From Pontibacter flavimaris (GTDB lineage: Bacteria > Bacteroidota > Bacteroidia > Cytophagales > Hymenobacteraceae): a stretch of DNA of 64,000 nt. Location of the stretch: NCBI RefSeq assembly GCF_001907195.1, contig NZ_LVWA01000003.1:434001-498000 (forward strand), in the 5' to 3' direction. This document shows, one piece after another, positions 54,289 through 63,085 of this stretch. The notes under the pieces are model-generated. The model saw only the letters and a list, made by a program, of their open reading frames with translations, was not told where the DNA came from and did no database searches. Numbering within the stretch: position 1 is the first letter of the stretch; each line of letters starts with the position of its first letter. The position numbers and the translations under genes were made by a program.

Positions 54289-54876
54289 ATGCAGACAAAA
54301 GAGCCAATAGATACCGCTCCTGACAAATCGGGAGGGATGACGCAGGTGGTAGAGCGGAATATAAAGGCCTTGCTGGAGCGCAAGCAACAGGAAGACAGAA
54401 ATAGATCAGCCGAAAACAGAATAGCTGACGCCATTACCGGTTTTGTGGGCAGCATGACCTTTGTGTACATTCACATAGTTTTCTTCGGATTATGGATTGC
54501 CTGGAACACTGGCTTGCTGGGACTAGAACCTTTTGACCCATCCCTTGTGATATTGGCCATGGAAGCCTCTGTGGAAGCGATTTTCCTCTCCACGTTTGTA
54601 TTAATCAGCCAGAACCGCATGTCGGCTCAGGCCGATAAGCGCGCCGAACTGGATTTGCAGGTGAGCCTGCTGACCGAGCATGAAGTTACCCAACTCATTA
54701 AGATGGTGAAGGCCATTGCCCAGAAAATGGATATCCAGGAATCTCATGACCCAGAGATCAACGAACTCACTAAAAACGTGGCGCCCGAGAAAGTGATGGA
54801 TACGATGGAAAAGCAGCAGGAAGAAATGGGAATTTCCAAGCAGAATACGAATAACAACAATAAACAAGCTCGCTGA
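54289..54876 (+). CDS. DUF1003 membrane protein
   Basis: 195 residues from the ATG at 54289, which directly follows an AAGTAT motif; a longer in-frame extension back to 53893 runs antisense to lepA and is rejected. Two helices: FVGSMTFVYIHIVFFGLWIAW and VILAMEASVEAIFLSTFVLIS, the DUF1003 signature, joined by NTGLLGLEPFDPS. The C-terminal tail is acidic and helical. Inner-membrane protein of unknown function. Confidence 0.9.
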   Translation: MQTKEPIDTAPDKSGGMTQVVERNIKALLERKQQEDRNRSAENRIADAITGFVGSMTFVYIHIVFFGLWIAWNTGLLGLEPFDPSLVILAMEASVEAIFLSTFVLISQNRMSAQADKRAELDLQVSLLTEHEVTQLIKMVKAIAQKMDIQESHDPEINELTKNVAPEKVMDTMEKQQEEMGISKQNTNNNNKQAR

Positions 54877-54997
54877 TACACTTTGTCCAGCTAATCTGCC
54901 CTGCTCCATTGCCCCTTCTGCAAGGGATATCCAGAAAATCAATGCCGGAATTTTGCTATATTCGCATCTAATCTGGAAAAAAACTTGTTAAATTAGT

Positions 54998-57900
54998 ATG
55001 CAACTTACTAAAGTAGAACCATATAAGCCTGTCAACCATATCCGTATCGTGACAGCAGCTTCTTTGTTCGACGGCCACGACGCTGCCATCAACATCATGC
55101 GGCGTATCATTCAGGCCTCAGGCGCAGAAGTGATACATTTGGGCCACAACCGCTCGGTGCAGGAAATCGTGGATTGCGCCATTCAGGAAGATGCCCAGGC
55201 CATTGCGATCACGTCTTACCAGGGCGGCCACATCGAGTATTTCAAGTACATGTACGACCTGCTGAAAGAGCGCGGCTGCGGCCATATCCGTCTGTTCGGT
55301 GGCGGTGGCGGTGTTATCCTTCCTTCTGAGATTGAAGAGCTACACGAATATGGTATAGAGAGAATTTACTCTCCGGATGACGGACGCGCGCTCGGTCTGC
55401 AGGGTATGATCAACGACATGCTGCAGAAATGCGACTTCCCTACCGGTCAGAACCTGAACGGTGAAATAAAGCACTTAAAAGATAAAGATCCGAAGTCTAT
55501 CGCCCGTTTGATCTCCGCTGCCGAGAACTTTCCTGAGGAAGCAAGATTTATACTTGACGAAGTAAAAGAGCAGGCGAAAGAAGTTAAAACCCCAGTGCTG
55601 GGGATTACCGGAACAGGTGGTGCCGGTAAATCCTCGCTTGTAGATGAACTGGTTCGCCGTTTCCTGCTGGACTTCCCGGAGAAAAAAATCGCGATCATTT
55701 CTGTAGATCCCTCCAAGCGTAAAACCGGTGGCGCCCTGCTAGGTGATAGAATACGCATGAACTCGATTTCAAACGACCGAGTATACATGCGTTCACTGGC
55801 TACTCGCCAGAGCAACCTGGCCCTGAGCAAGTATGTGCAGGATGCCGTGGATATTGTCAAAGCTGCTGACTTTGATTTAATTATACTTGAAACTTCCGGT
55901 ATCGGTCAGTCTGACACCGAGATCATTGAGCACTCGGACATGAGTCTGTATGTGATGACGCCGGAGTATGGTGCCGCCACACAGCTCGAGAAGATCGACA
56001 TGCTGGACTTTGCCGACGTGATTGCCCTGAATAAATTCGACAAGCGCGGCGCGCTGGATGCGATACGTGATGTAAAGAAGCAGTACAAGCGCAATCACCT
56101 GCTGTGGGATGTGAACGATGAGGAGATTCCGGTATTCGGAACGATAGCTTCGCAGTTCAACGACCCGGGCATGAACCGCCTGTACCGCGCCGTGATGGCT
56201 AAGATCCAGGAGAAAACCGGAGTAGAATTCAACTCCAACCTGCACACCTCGCAGGAGATGTCGGAGAAAGTATACATCATCCCTCCTGCCCGCACGCGTT
56301 ACCTTTCTGAGATATCGGAGACCATCCGCAACTATGATAAGTGGAGCAAGGACCAGGCAGAAGTAGCGCAGAAACTCTACGGCATCAAAAAGTCCATTGA
56401 AGCGGTTCAAAGTATAGACATTGCCGATAAAGACCGTCTGGTAAAGCAACTGGAGCAGGCGTACGCCGAAGTATCGCTTAGCCTTGACGGCCAGAACAAG
56501 AAGATACTAGAGAACTGGAAAGACAAAGTACAGACTTACAAGAATGAGTTCTACGTGTTTAAAGTGCGTGACAAGGAACTCAAGATCAAGACGCATACCG
56601 AGTCGCTCTCGCACCTGCAGATACCAAAAGTAGCTACACCAAAGTATGAAGCCTGGGGAGATTTGCTCAAGTGGAACCTGCAGGAGAACGTGCCGGGTGA
56701 ATTCCCTTACACAGCGGGTGTGTTCCCCTTCAAGCGTGAAGGCGAAGATCCTACCCGTATGTTTGCCGGGGAAGGTGGACCGGAGCGCACCAACCGTCGC
56801 TTCCACTATGTAAGCCTGGGCATGCCAGCTAAGCGCCTTTCCACGGCTTTCGACTCGGTAACGCTTTACGGTGAAGATCCGGATTTCAGGCCGGATATCT
56901 ATGGTAAGATCGGTAACTCCGGTGTAAGCATTTGCTGCCTGGATGATGCCAAGAAACTATACTCCGGCTTTAACCTGGCCGACCCGATGACTTCGGTTTC
57001 CATGACCATTAACGGTCCGGCAGCCATACTTACCGGCTTCTTTATGAATGCTGCTATCGACCAGCAATGCGAACTATACATTAAAGAGCATGGCCTGGAA
57101 GGTGAGATTAACCGGAAGATCGAAGCCATCTATAAAGAGAAAGGTGTGGAGCGTCCGAAGTATCAGGGCGACCTGCCGAAAGGTAACGATGGCTTAGGTT
57201 TGATGCTGTTAGGTGTAACTGGTGACCAGGTATTGCCGGCTGAAGTATATGAACCGATCAAGACGCGCACTTTAGCGGCAGTTCGTGGTACGGTTCAGGC
57301 CGATATATTAAAAGAAGACCAGGCGCAGAATACCTGCATCTTCTCAACAGAATTCTCGCTTCGTTTGATGGGGGACGTGCAGCAGTACTTCATCGATAAG
57401 AACGTACGCAACTTCTACTCGGTGTCTATTTCCGGTTATCACATTGCCGAGGCCGGTGCTAACCCGATTTCGCAGCTGGCTTTCACGCTGGCAAACGGCT
57501 TTACCTTTGTGGAATATTACGTGAGCCGTGGCATGGACATTAACAAGTTTGCGCCGAACCTGAGCTTCTTCTTCTCCAACGGTATCGATCCGGAGTATGC
57601 GGTGATCGGTCGTGTGGCACGCAGAATCTGGGCGAAAGCGATGAAGCACAAGTATAACGCCGATGCCCGTTCGCAGATGTTGAAATACCACATACAAACG
57701 TCAGGACGTTCGCTGCACGCGCAGGAGATCGACTTCAACGACATCCGTACGACATTGCAGGCGCTGTACGCGATCTACGATAACTGTAACTCGCTGCACA
57801 CGAACGCTTACGACGAGGCTATTACGACGCCAACCGAAGCATCTGTACGTCGTGCAATGGCGATCCAGCTGATCATCAACCGTGAGTTAGGTCTGGCGAA

Positions 57901-58384
57901 AAATGAGAACCCGCTGCAAGGCTCGTTTATCATTGAAGAACTGACCGACCTGGTTGAGGAAGCTGTACTGCTGGAGTTTGACAGAATAACAGAGCGTGGC
58001 GGCGTATTGGGCGCGATGGAAACGATGTACCAGCGCGGCAAGATTCAGGAGGAAAGCTTGTACTACGAGACGCTGAAGCATACCGGTGAGTACCCGATCA
58101 TTGGCGTGAATACGTTCCTGTCATCTACCGGATCCCCTACGGTACTTCCCAAAGAAGTTATCCGTGCGACCGAGGAAGAAAAGCAGTACCAGATCTCGAT
58201 GCTGCAGGCCCTGCAAGAAGGGAATGAAGATAAGTCAGGCGAAATGCTGAAGCGCATCCAGCAGGTGGCCATAAATAATGGCAATATCTTCGAAGAGATG
58301 ATGGAAACGGTGAAGTTCTGCTCGCTGGGCCAGATCACTAATGCGTTGTTCGATGTAGGCGGACAGTACCGCCGAAATATGTAA
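54998..58384 (+). CDS. icmF: Fused isobutyryl-CoA mutase (IcmF)
   Basis: 1128 residues. Three parts: an N-terminal B12-binding domain (about 14-140; [10 protein letters not shown] with the cobalt-ligand histidine), a MeaB-like GTPase (about 195-410; [13 protein letters not shown] and NKFDKRG), and a C-terminal acyl-CoA mutase barrel (about 560-1110). The active-site block [19 protein letters not shown] has the IcmF phenylalanine rather than the methylmalonyl-type residues. The enzyme isomerises isobutyryl- to n-butyryl-CoA, and relatives also act on isovaleryl- and pivalyl-CoA. Its codon use is visibly more T/A-rich at third positions than its neighbours, as for highly expressed genes. TATATTCG at 54957-54964 is a candidate -7 element. 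Confidence 0.93.
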   Translation: MQLTKVEPYKPVNHIRIVTAASLFDGHDAAINIMRRIIQASGAEVIHLGHNRSVQEIVDCAIQEDAQAIAITSYQGGHIEYFKYMYDLLKERGCGHIRLFGGGGGVILPSEIEELHEYGIERIYSPDDGRALGLQGMINDMLQKCDFPTGQNLNGEIKHLKDKDPKSIARLISAAENFPEEARFILDEVKEQAKEVKTPVLGITGTGGAGKSSLVDELVRRFLLDFPEKKIAIISVDPSKRKTGGALLGDRIRMNSISNDRVYMRSLATRQSNLALSKYVQDAVDIVKAADFDLIILETSGIGQSDTEIIEHSDMSLYVMTPEYGAATQLEKIDMLDFADVIALNKFDKRGALDAIRDVKKQYKRNHLLWDVNDEEIPVFGTIASQFNDPGMNRLYRAVMAKIQEKTGVEFNSNLHTSQEMSEKVYIIPPARTRYLSEISETIRNYDKWSKDQAEVAQKLYGIKKSIEAVQSIDIADKDRLVKQLEQAYAEVSLSLDGQNKKILENWKDKVQTYKNEFYVFKVRDKELKIKTHTESLSHLQIPKVATPKYEAWGDLLKWNLQENVPGEFPYTAGVFPFKREGEDPTRMFAGEGGPERTNRRFHYVSLGMPAKRLSTAFDSVTLYGEDPDFRPDIYGKIGNSGVSICCLDDAKKLYSGFNLADPMTSVSMTINGPAAILTGFFMNAAIDQQCELYIKEHGLEGEINRKIEAIYKEKGVERPKYQGDLPKGNDGLGLMLLGVTGDQVLPAEVYEPIKTRTLAAVRGTVQADILKEDQAQNTCIFSTEFSLRLMGDVQQYFIDKNVRNFYSVSISGYHIAEAGANPISQLAFTLANGFTFVEYYVSRGMDINKFAPNLSFFFSNGIDPEYAVIGRVARRIWAKAMKHKYNADARSQMLKYHIQTSGRSLHAQEIDFNDIRTTLQALYAIYDNCNSLHTNAYDEAITTPTEASVRRAMAIQLIINRELGLAKNENPLQGSFIIEELTDLVEEAVLLEFDRITERGGVLGAMETMYQRGKIQEESLYYETLKHTGEYPIIGVNTFLSSTGSPTVLPKEVIRATEEEKQYQISMLQALQEGNEDKSGEMLKRIQQVAINNGNIFEEMMETVKFCSLGQITNALFDVGGQYRRNM

Positions 58385-58410
58385 GCCATACTTCCGACGT
58401 ATAAAGTATA

Positions 58411-58439
58411 AAGCCGGGCCATATGGTCCGGCTTTTCTT
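58411..58439 (+). terminator. Intrinsic terminator of icmF
   Basis: AAGCCGG and CCGGCTT close a stem with an inner GCC/GGT and an ATAT loop, followed by TTTTCTT. It lies about 27 bases after the stop. Confidence 0.75.
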
Positions 58440-58532
58440 GTTTGGGAGGGGCGGCGAGAATTTCACGGTTCGGTAACATCCGCAGCGGCTGGCTTTCGTA
58501 AGTATAAACTTGCAACCCAAAGATCTATACTT

Positions 58533-58682
58533 ATGAACAGACCTGACTCAGCTCCGATATTGCTCTTATTGGGTACCGTGCTCCTGATAGGCGCCGCAGC
58601 CTACCTGCTGGTGAACAACAGCTTCGACGAGAAGGATTTTGAGTTCGACACCTACGACGAAGAAAGCGCGGATTATCTCTGA
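58533..58682 (+). CDS. Small membrane protein with acidic tail (49 aa)
   Basis: 49 codons, too short for normal ORF calling. It has a polar start (MNRPDSAP), one hydrophobic helix (ILLLLGTVLLIGAAAYLLV) and a strongly acidic tail that ends ADYL. TAAACTTGC near 58505 could be a -7 element, and the ATG follows the iterated motif directly (TATACTTATG). A 43-residue protein at 61270 has the same design. I know no family for it. Confidence 0.6.
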   Translation: MNRPDSAPILLLLGTVLLIGAAAYLLVNNSFDEKDFEFDTYDEESADYL

Positions 58683-58710
58683 AAGCTTTTCCCAAACCTT
58701 ATAGTTTGAA

Positions 58711-58752
58711 ATGAAAGAGCCCACTGTACTACAGGCACAGCGGGCTCTTCAT
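58711..58752. terminator. Bidirectional terminator hairpin
   Basis: AAGAGCCC (58715-58722) pairs with GGGCTCTT (58742-58749), and ACTGT/ACAG inside adds pairing. It lies between the small plus-strand gene and the convergent Rnk-like gene. Confidence 0.65.
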
Positions 58753-58768
58753 GAAATGAGGGGAAACG

Positions 58769-59179
58769 CTACAGGTTAAAGTTGCCGGTCGATTCCGGCT
58801 GGAAGGTAACTTTCTCAATTTTATAGTTGATGGTGCCCGACGGGACCGGCCACTCCACCACATCCCCTTCCTTACAGCCCAAAATAGCCGTACCAACGGG
58901 CGCGAAAATGGAGATCTTGCGGGTATTGATGTCGGCATCCTTGGGGTATACCAGGGTTATTTCCAGCTCTCTGCCGCCCTGCAGGTCCTTTAGCAGCACA
59001 CGGGAGTTCATCGTGATGACATTAGCCGGGATTTCCTCGGAAGGTACACGCTTGGCGCGCTTCAGTTCCTCACCCAGTTTGCCAATGTTTGCAGCAGGTG
59101 CGTTGCCCTGCCGGTGCGCCTGAATCAGGTCTACAAGACGCTTATAATCAAGCTCCGTTAGATAAATTATGTTTTCCAT
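58769..59179 (-). CDS. GreA/GreB-family factor, Rnk-like
   Basis: 136 residues. A short N-terminal helical segment (ELDYKRLVDLI) replaces the long GreA coiled coil. The C-terminal GreA/FKBP-like domain has ITMNSRVLLKDL, LVYPKDADINTRKISIFAPVGTAILG and WPVPSGTINYKI. Size and layout fit Rnk (regulator of nucleoside diphosphate kinase), which binds RNA polymerase. The stop is close to the next gene, and with the downstream FMN protein only one base separates the reading frames (59179/59181), so the two may be co-transcribed. Confidence 0.87.
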   Translation of the reverse strand: MENIIYLTELDYKRLVDLIQAHRQGNAPAANIGKLGEELKRAKRVPSEEIPANVITMNSRVLLKDLQGGRELEITLVYPKDADINTRKISIFAPVGTAILGCKEGDVVEWPVPSGTINYKIEKVTFQPESTGNFNL

Positions 59180-59180
59180 A

Positions 59181-60737
59181 TCAGTTTAGTACATAGTTTC
59201 TAGTGATGTTGCTGGCTGTCTGGCTCTTGGGGAAGTATAACTCCTTAAAGCTCATGTTCCTGCCCTGCTCCACACGCCGGAAGATCTTATCAGGCGTAAT
59301 GCTGTGTATGCTATCAAAGCCGCACGCCTCCATTACCTCAATCGTAGACTTCAGGGTGTTACCGTGGAAGTTGGCCACGCGCACGCGCTTGTCCGCCACA
59401 TCCAGTCCCTGGTATAAGTTCTTATCCTGCGTGGCGATACCCACCGGGCAGCGGCCCGAGTCGCACTGCAGCGCCTGAATGCAGCCCAGCGCGAACATCA
59501 TGCCCCTGGCGCTGTAGCAGATATCCGCCCCCAGCGACACGGCTTTGATGATATCCACGCCTGTGATGATCTTACCGGCAGCGATCAGCCTGATCTCCTC
59601 GCGCAAGCCATACTTGCGGAGCGTGCTCTGGGCAAAGGCCAGCGCGTCGTAAAGCGGCATGCCCAGGCTATCGGTAAACTCCAGCGGTGCGGCTCCCGTG
59701 CCCCCCTCTGCCCCATCGATGGAGATGAAGTCCGGGTAGATGCGGTTGTGCATCATCTCCTGGCACAGGCGCTCAAATTCCTGCTTATTACCAATACATA
59801 ATTTTATTCCGATAGGTTTTCCCTCCGAGAGCACGCGCAGTTTCTCGATGTAAAGTAACAAAGTAAATTGATCTTTGAAAGCGGAATGCGACGGAGGCGA
59901 GGCAACCGTTGTAAAAGGCTCCACTTTCCGGATGGCTGCTATCTCCGGCGTGTTCTTGGCAGCCGGAAGTATACCGCCGTGCCCCGGCTTGGCACCCTGC
60001 GAGAGCTTTATCTCCACCATCTTGATGTGCGGATGCGCCACCTGCTCCCGGAACAGTTCCTCCGAGAAGTTGCCGTTTTTGTCGCGGCAGCCGAAGTAGC
60101 CCGTGCCGATCTGCCAGATCAGGTCGCCGCCCCCCTCGATGTGGAACGGACTGACGCCACCCTCGCCGGTGTTGTGGGCAAAGCCGCCCAGTTTGGCACC
60201 AGCGCTCAGGGCCGTCACGGCGGTTTTGCTCAGAGAGCCATAGCTCATGGCCGAGATGTTGTAGATGCTGGCGCTGTAGGGTTGCTTGCAGCGGCTGCTA
60301 CCCACGGTCACCCGCAGGTCCTCCACCTTTACGTGCACCGGGAACATGGTATGGGCGATCCACTCGTAGCCTACCTCCAGGCTGTTGCTGTGCATCCCGA
60401 ACGGCACCGTCTGGCGCTGGTTCTTGGCGCGCTGGTACACGATGGACCGCTGGCGGCGGCTGAAAGGCTTGCCGTCGGTGTCGGACTCAAAAAAATACTG
60501 CCGGAACTCCGGGCGGATGCTTTCGAAGAAGTACCGCAGGTAGCCCACCAGCGGGAAGTTACGCAGCAAGGTGTGCTTTGCCTGCCGGATATTGTATTGA
60601 TATACCAGGTGAACAGGCACCAGCAGCACCAGCAGCCAGAGCATTTGCCTGTCGAAAACGGATAAAAAAAGCGTAACTAAGTAAGCACTTACTAACACGT
60701 ATAAAAACGTGCGCCTGACGCTAATAGTCGTTGCCAT
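59181..60737 (-). CDS. FMN-binding glutamate synthase family protein
   Basis: 518 residues from the ATG at 60737 (MATTISVRR); a start at 60812 would add 25 poor residues. Two N-terminal membrane helices precede the GltS-like FMN barrel: YNISAMSYGSLSKTAVTAL, GEGGVSPFH, KLSQGAKPGHGG, ISIDGAEGGTGAAP and CDSGRCPVGIATQ (iron-sulfur cysteines). It lacks the glutaminase domain. Partner and substrate are unknown; glutamate synthase activity is not assured for this subgroup. The Rnk-like gene follows. Confidence 0.9.
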   Translation of the reverse strand: MATTISVRRTFLYVLVSAYLVTLFLSVFDRQMLWLLVLLVPVHLVYQYNIRQAKHTLLRNFPLVGYLRYFFESIRPEFRQYFFESDTDGKPFSRRQRSIVYQRAKNQRQTVPFGMHSNSLEVGYEWIAHTMFPVHVKVEDLRVTVGSSRCKQPYSASIYNISAMSYGSLSKTAVTALSAGAKLGGFAHNTGEGGVSPFHIEGGGDLIWQIGTGYFGCRDKNGNFSEELFREQVAHPHIKMVEIKLSQGAKPGHGGILPAAKNTPEIAAIRKVEPFTTVASPPSHSAFKDQFTLLLYIEKLRVLSEGKPIGIKLCIGNKQEFERLCQEMMHNRIYPDFISIDGAEGGTGAAPLEFTDSLGMPLYDALAFAQSTLRKYGLREEIRLIAAGKIITGVDIIKAVSLGADICYSARGMMFALGCIQALQCDSGRCPVGIATQDKNLYQGLDVADKRVRVANFHGNTLKSTIEVMEACGFDSIHSITPDKIFRRVEQGRNMSFKELYFPKSQTASNITRNYVLN

Positions 60738-61269
60738 AAAATTTAAGAAATTGGATATAGATGTTGAAACTATGGGAGATGCCCGAAAATATGGTCCAGC
60801 GTTACAAGGCAAAAAGGAGCCCGGTAGCGCCGGCCTGATCAGCTAAAGGCCTTGGGGGAAGTGTAAAAATGCAGGCAGTACCCGCTCAGTTTATCGCACA
60901 GCGAGACATGGTGCGAAGCCGACACCATACCGGCACGCAGGGCACAGGCACTAAAAGGGCGCATATGTAGTTGCTGTGGATGCATTTCTTGTTTCAGGTT
61001 GCAAAGTTATGCGAATCTTTTTGATAAAAGCCAGCTAAACCGGCACAGATATTTATACCGATCCCATACAAGAAGCATGCTACAAGTATATTTATACTTT
61101 AACAAGTCCCGGGTTTGTGCTTATACCTTACATAACAGCCACTTTGGCGCTGATTTCTGATGATAACAATAGTATAACAAACAGCTAATGTATAAGTTAC
61201 CAAAGTGAGTAACCTTAGCGGCAGAAACGCGTTTTTAGGAGCAAGTCTAACCCTTTACCACTTACTATC
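60738..61269. other. 532-bp intergenic region
   Basis: On the minus strand it holds a perfect -7 box (TAACTTTG at 61009-61002) that may drive the FMN protein gene. A weak 48-codon frame lies between that box and the gene. On the plus strand it must hold the leader of the small gene at 61270. AAGTATA and TATACTT copies lie at 61084-61099. No RNA family recognised. Confidence 0.5.
60839..60985 (-). CDS. Possible leader ORF (48 codons)
   Basis: It starts with an ATG about 17 bases after a perfect TAACTTTG box and stops about 100 bases before the FMN protein gene. The product is rich in Cys, His and Ser (MHPQQLHMRPFSACALRAG at the start) and resembles no family. It may be chance; a regulatory leader peptide is possible. 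Confidence 0.2.
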   Translation of the reverse strand: MHPQQLHMRPFSACALRAGMVSASHHVSLCDKLSGYCLHFYTSPKAFS

Positions 61270-61401
61270 ATGAGACAGTTCGCATCCATTTCGTCGGTGC
61301 TTCTGCTGAGCACTTCGGTAGCGCTAGTTCTGAGAAACTGGCTTACCTCGGCAGACATACAGCTTGATATGAAAGATGAAGATTATCATATGTACCTGTA
61401 A
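61270..61401 (+). CDS. Small membrane protein with acidic tail (43 aa)
   Basis: 43 codons. It has a hydrophobic segment (SVLLLSTSVALVL), a short polar linker and an acidic tail (DMKDEDYHMYL). It is followed 21 bases later by a strong terminator, which supports expression as a unit. It has the same layout as the 49-residue protein at 58533, including a C-terminal YL. Function unknown. Confidence 0.55.
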   Translation: MRQFASISSVLLLSTSVALVLRNWLTSADIQLDMKDEDYHMYL

Positions 61402-61422
61402 CCGAAGCAAATAAAAAACACC

Positions 61423-61453
61423 GGGCTACTTCCTAATAAGAGGTAGCCCTTTT
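61423..61453 (+). terminator. Intrinsic terminator
   Basis: GGGCTAC (61423-61429) and GTAGCCC (61443-61449) form a stem followed by TTTT. It ends the 43-codon gene. Confidence 0.75.
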
Positions 61454-61589
61454 CGTCTGCAAGCGCTGCCGGGCAGGCTTACGGCTACTCCCTTTGGCAT
61501 CGGGCCGAAAAACAGTAGCTTTGTACCACATGCCCGTAAGGGCTATACTTTCATACTAAACCGCACCAGTGGGTGCAAAAACGCATACT

Positions 61590-62189
61590 ATGGATTTAAA
61601 AGAGAAGATCAGCTACATCATTGGCCGCGACATGGCCACCAACCTGAAGAAACAAGGCATTGAGGTGGAGGCCGAGTCGTTTATGAAAGGGCTGAAAGAT
61701 GTGCAGGCTGGCACGCCCTCTGCCCTGTCGCAGCAGGAGGTGCAGGAGGCCATGATGGCGCTGCAGCAGGAAATGTCGCAGAAGCAGGGCGCCTCGGGCG
61801 ATGCCAACAAGCAGGCCGGCGAGGAGTTCCTGGCTGAAAACAAGAACAAAGAAGGTGTGCAGACGCTGCCAAGCGGCCTGCAGTACATGGTGCTAGAGGA
61901 GGGAACAGGCAAGTCTCCGTCGGCCTCCGACACCGTAACCACCCATTACCACGGCACCCTCATCGACGGCACCACCTTCGACTCGTCGTACGAGCGCGGG
62001 CAGCCGGCCACGTTCCCGGTCAACGGCGTGATCGCGGGCTGGACAGAGGCGCTGCAGAAAATGAAGGAAGGCGCCAAGTGGAGACTTTTCATTCCGGCAG
62101 AGCTGGCGTACGGAGCACAAGGCGCCGGCGACGTGATCGGGCCAAACTCCACGCTGATTTTTGATGTGGAGCTGCTGCAGGTGAAATAG
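61590..62189 (+). CDS. FKBP-type peptidyl-prolyl isomerase
   Basis: 199 residues from the ATG at 61590 (MDLKEKISYIIG). An FKBP_N-type dimerisation segment (about 1-85) is followed by the FKBP domain (about 95-199) with VTTHYHGTLIDGTTFDSSYERG, VIAGWTEALQKMKEG and PAELAYGAQG. Mip/FkpA-type enzymes with this N-domain are usually periplasmic, but no signal peptide is visible, so this one appears cytosolic. It is followed by a motif-built dyad. Confidence 0.9.
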   Translation: MDLKEKISYIIGRDMATNLKKQGIEVEAESFMKGLKDVQAGTPSALSQQEVQEAMMALQQEMSQKQGASGDANKQAGEEFLAENKNKEGVQTLPSGLQYMVLEEGTGKSPSASDTVTTHYHGTLIDGTTFDSSYERGQPATFPVNGVIAGWTEALQKMKEGAKWRLFIPAELAYGAQGAGDVIGPNSTLIFDVELLQVK

Positions 62190-62206
62190 CCTCCGGAAGA
62201 ACTTAC

Positions 62207-62252
62207 AAAGTATAAAGCCCGGGCTGTAGCTACAGCCCGGGCCTTATACTTT
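62207..62252 (+). terminator. 46-base near-perfect dyad with motif at both ends
   Basis: Arms at 62207-62229 and 62230-62252 pair over 23 bases with one G-T wobble and almost no loop. The core is GCCCGGGCTGTAG. The outer nine bases of each arm are AAAGTATAA and its complement. It lies 18 bases after the FKBP stop. Confidence 0.7.
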
Positions 62253-62296
62253 ATACTTTATACTTTATACTTTAGGCTGATGCTATACTTATACTT
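62245..62296 (+). repeat. Tandem TATACTT array
   Basis: Four perfect head-to-tail heptamers start at 62245, 62252, 62259 and 62266, with two more at 62284 and 62290. The first overlaps the dyad arm and the last overlaps the 3' end of the next gene. It is the densest cluster of the motif in the window. Confidence 0.9.
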
Positions 62297-62771
62297 TGGT
62301 TCCGGTCTTGATCTGGTGCATTTCGTTTAGCCAGCGCTGCGCCTGCTCGGGGTACATGAAGTGCTGCATGATCAGGAAGTTCCCCTCCTGCATCAGCTCG
62401 TCGCCGTTCAGCTCGCTTACCAGGTCGTGCAACAGGAACACGGGCAGCACCACCGCCACAAAGACGTTATCGTTCACGATAGCCAGTACTTCCGGAAAAA
62501 CAAACTCAAAGATCCAGCGCTGGTCCTCGCGCTTTATCGTTCCGCGCTGCTGCAGGTCCAGCTGCCACTTTACGGGCTTCAGCCGGCGCACCTGCGCTAT
62601 AATTTGGCTATACCCCTCCCGCAGTTCCTGCGAGGACACTTCTCCCCTCCATTCAATCAGCAGCGTCTCCTCCTGCCCATCATAGCACACGGCTAGCTTC
62701 TCCGTCTGCAGCAAAGGCACGGTCATCGTGTAGTGCTTGTCCAAAGTGATCACTCCGTCCAGTATAGCCAT
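62289..62771 (-). CDS. SpoIIAA/STAS-like cytosolic protein, unknown
   Basis: 160 residues from the ATG at 62771 (MAILDGVITLDKHY); an ATG at 62726 (MTVPLLQTEKLAV) is also possible. Short strands alternate with helices: LLIEWRGEVSSQELREGYSQ, VKWQLDLQQRGTI and WIFEFVFPEVLAIV. This resembles the STAS/SpoIIAA-like single-domain proteins of Bacteroidota; I do not recognise a named family. Its 3' end overlaps the tandem motif array. Confidence 0.65.
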   Translation of the reverse strand: MAILDGVITLDKHYTMTVPLLQTEKLAVCYDGQEETLLIEWRGEVSSQELREGYSQIIAQVRRLKPVKWQLDLQQRGTIKREDQRWIFEFVFPEVLAIVNDNVFVAVVLPVFLLHDLVSELNGDELMQEGNFLIMQHFMYPEQAQRWLNEMHQIKTGTKV

Positions 62772-63085
62772 AAGTATAAGTTCAGGTCTAAGGGAAGTTA
62801 AAAAGAAAGCGGCAGGCAACGCAGTGACTTGATACTAGTCATACAAAGTGCCTGCAACTATAATGTTATATATGTAAAATTGATCAATTTAAAGCTAACA
62901 TGCAAGCATTTAATAATTATTTAATATTAACTATAAACTTTCAATAGGATTGCATCCACTTAACATATTCAAACCCAAGTGGTATACGTGCCTTGGAAAG
63001 ACCCTGAAACGTAGCTCAGAGAACAAATACTTTCCTGCCACGTTCTTAAATCAGCAATTCATCATCCTATATAAAGAACACTTGT
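62772..63085. other. AT-rich 314-bp promoter-type region
   Basis: Bases 62855-62950 are strongly AT-rich, with several TTAATATT-like words. It lies between the divergent STAS-like and glutamate dehydrogenase genes and is the expected place for both promoters. No exact TAnnTTTG match identified, and no ORF. Confidence 0.4.

Noticed and set aside
54877..54997. B12 riboswitch before icmF
   Set aside because: The 121-base gap is too short and lacks the B12 box; only a promoter-like TATATTCG is seen.
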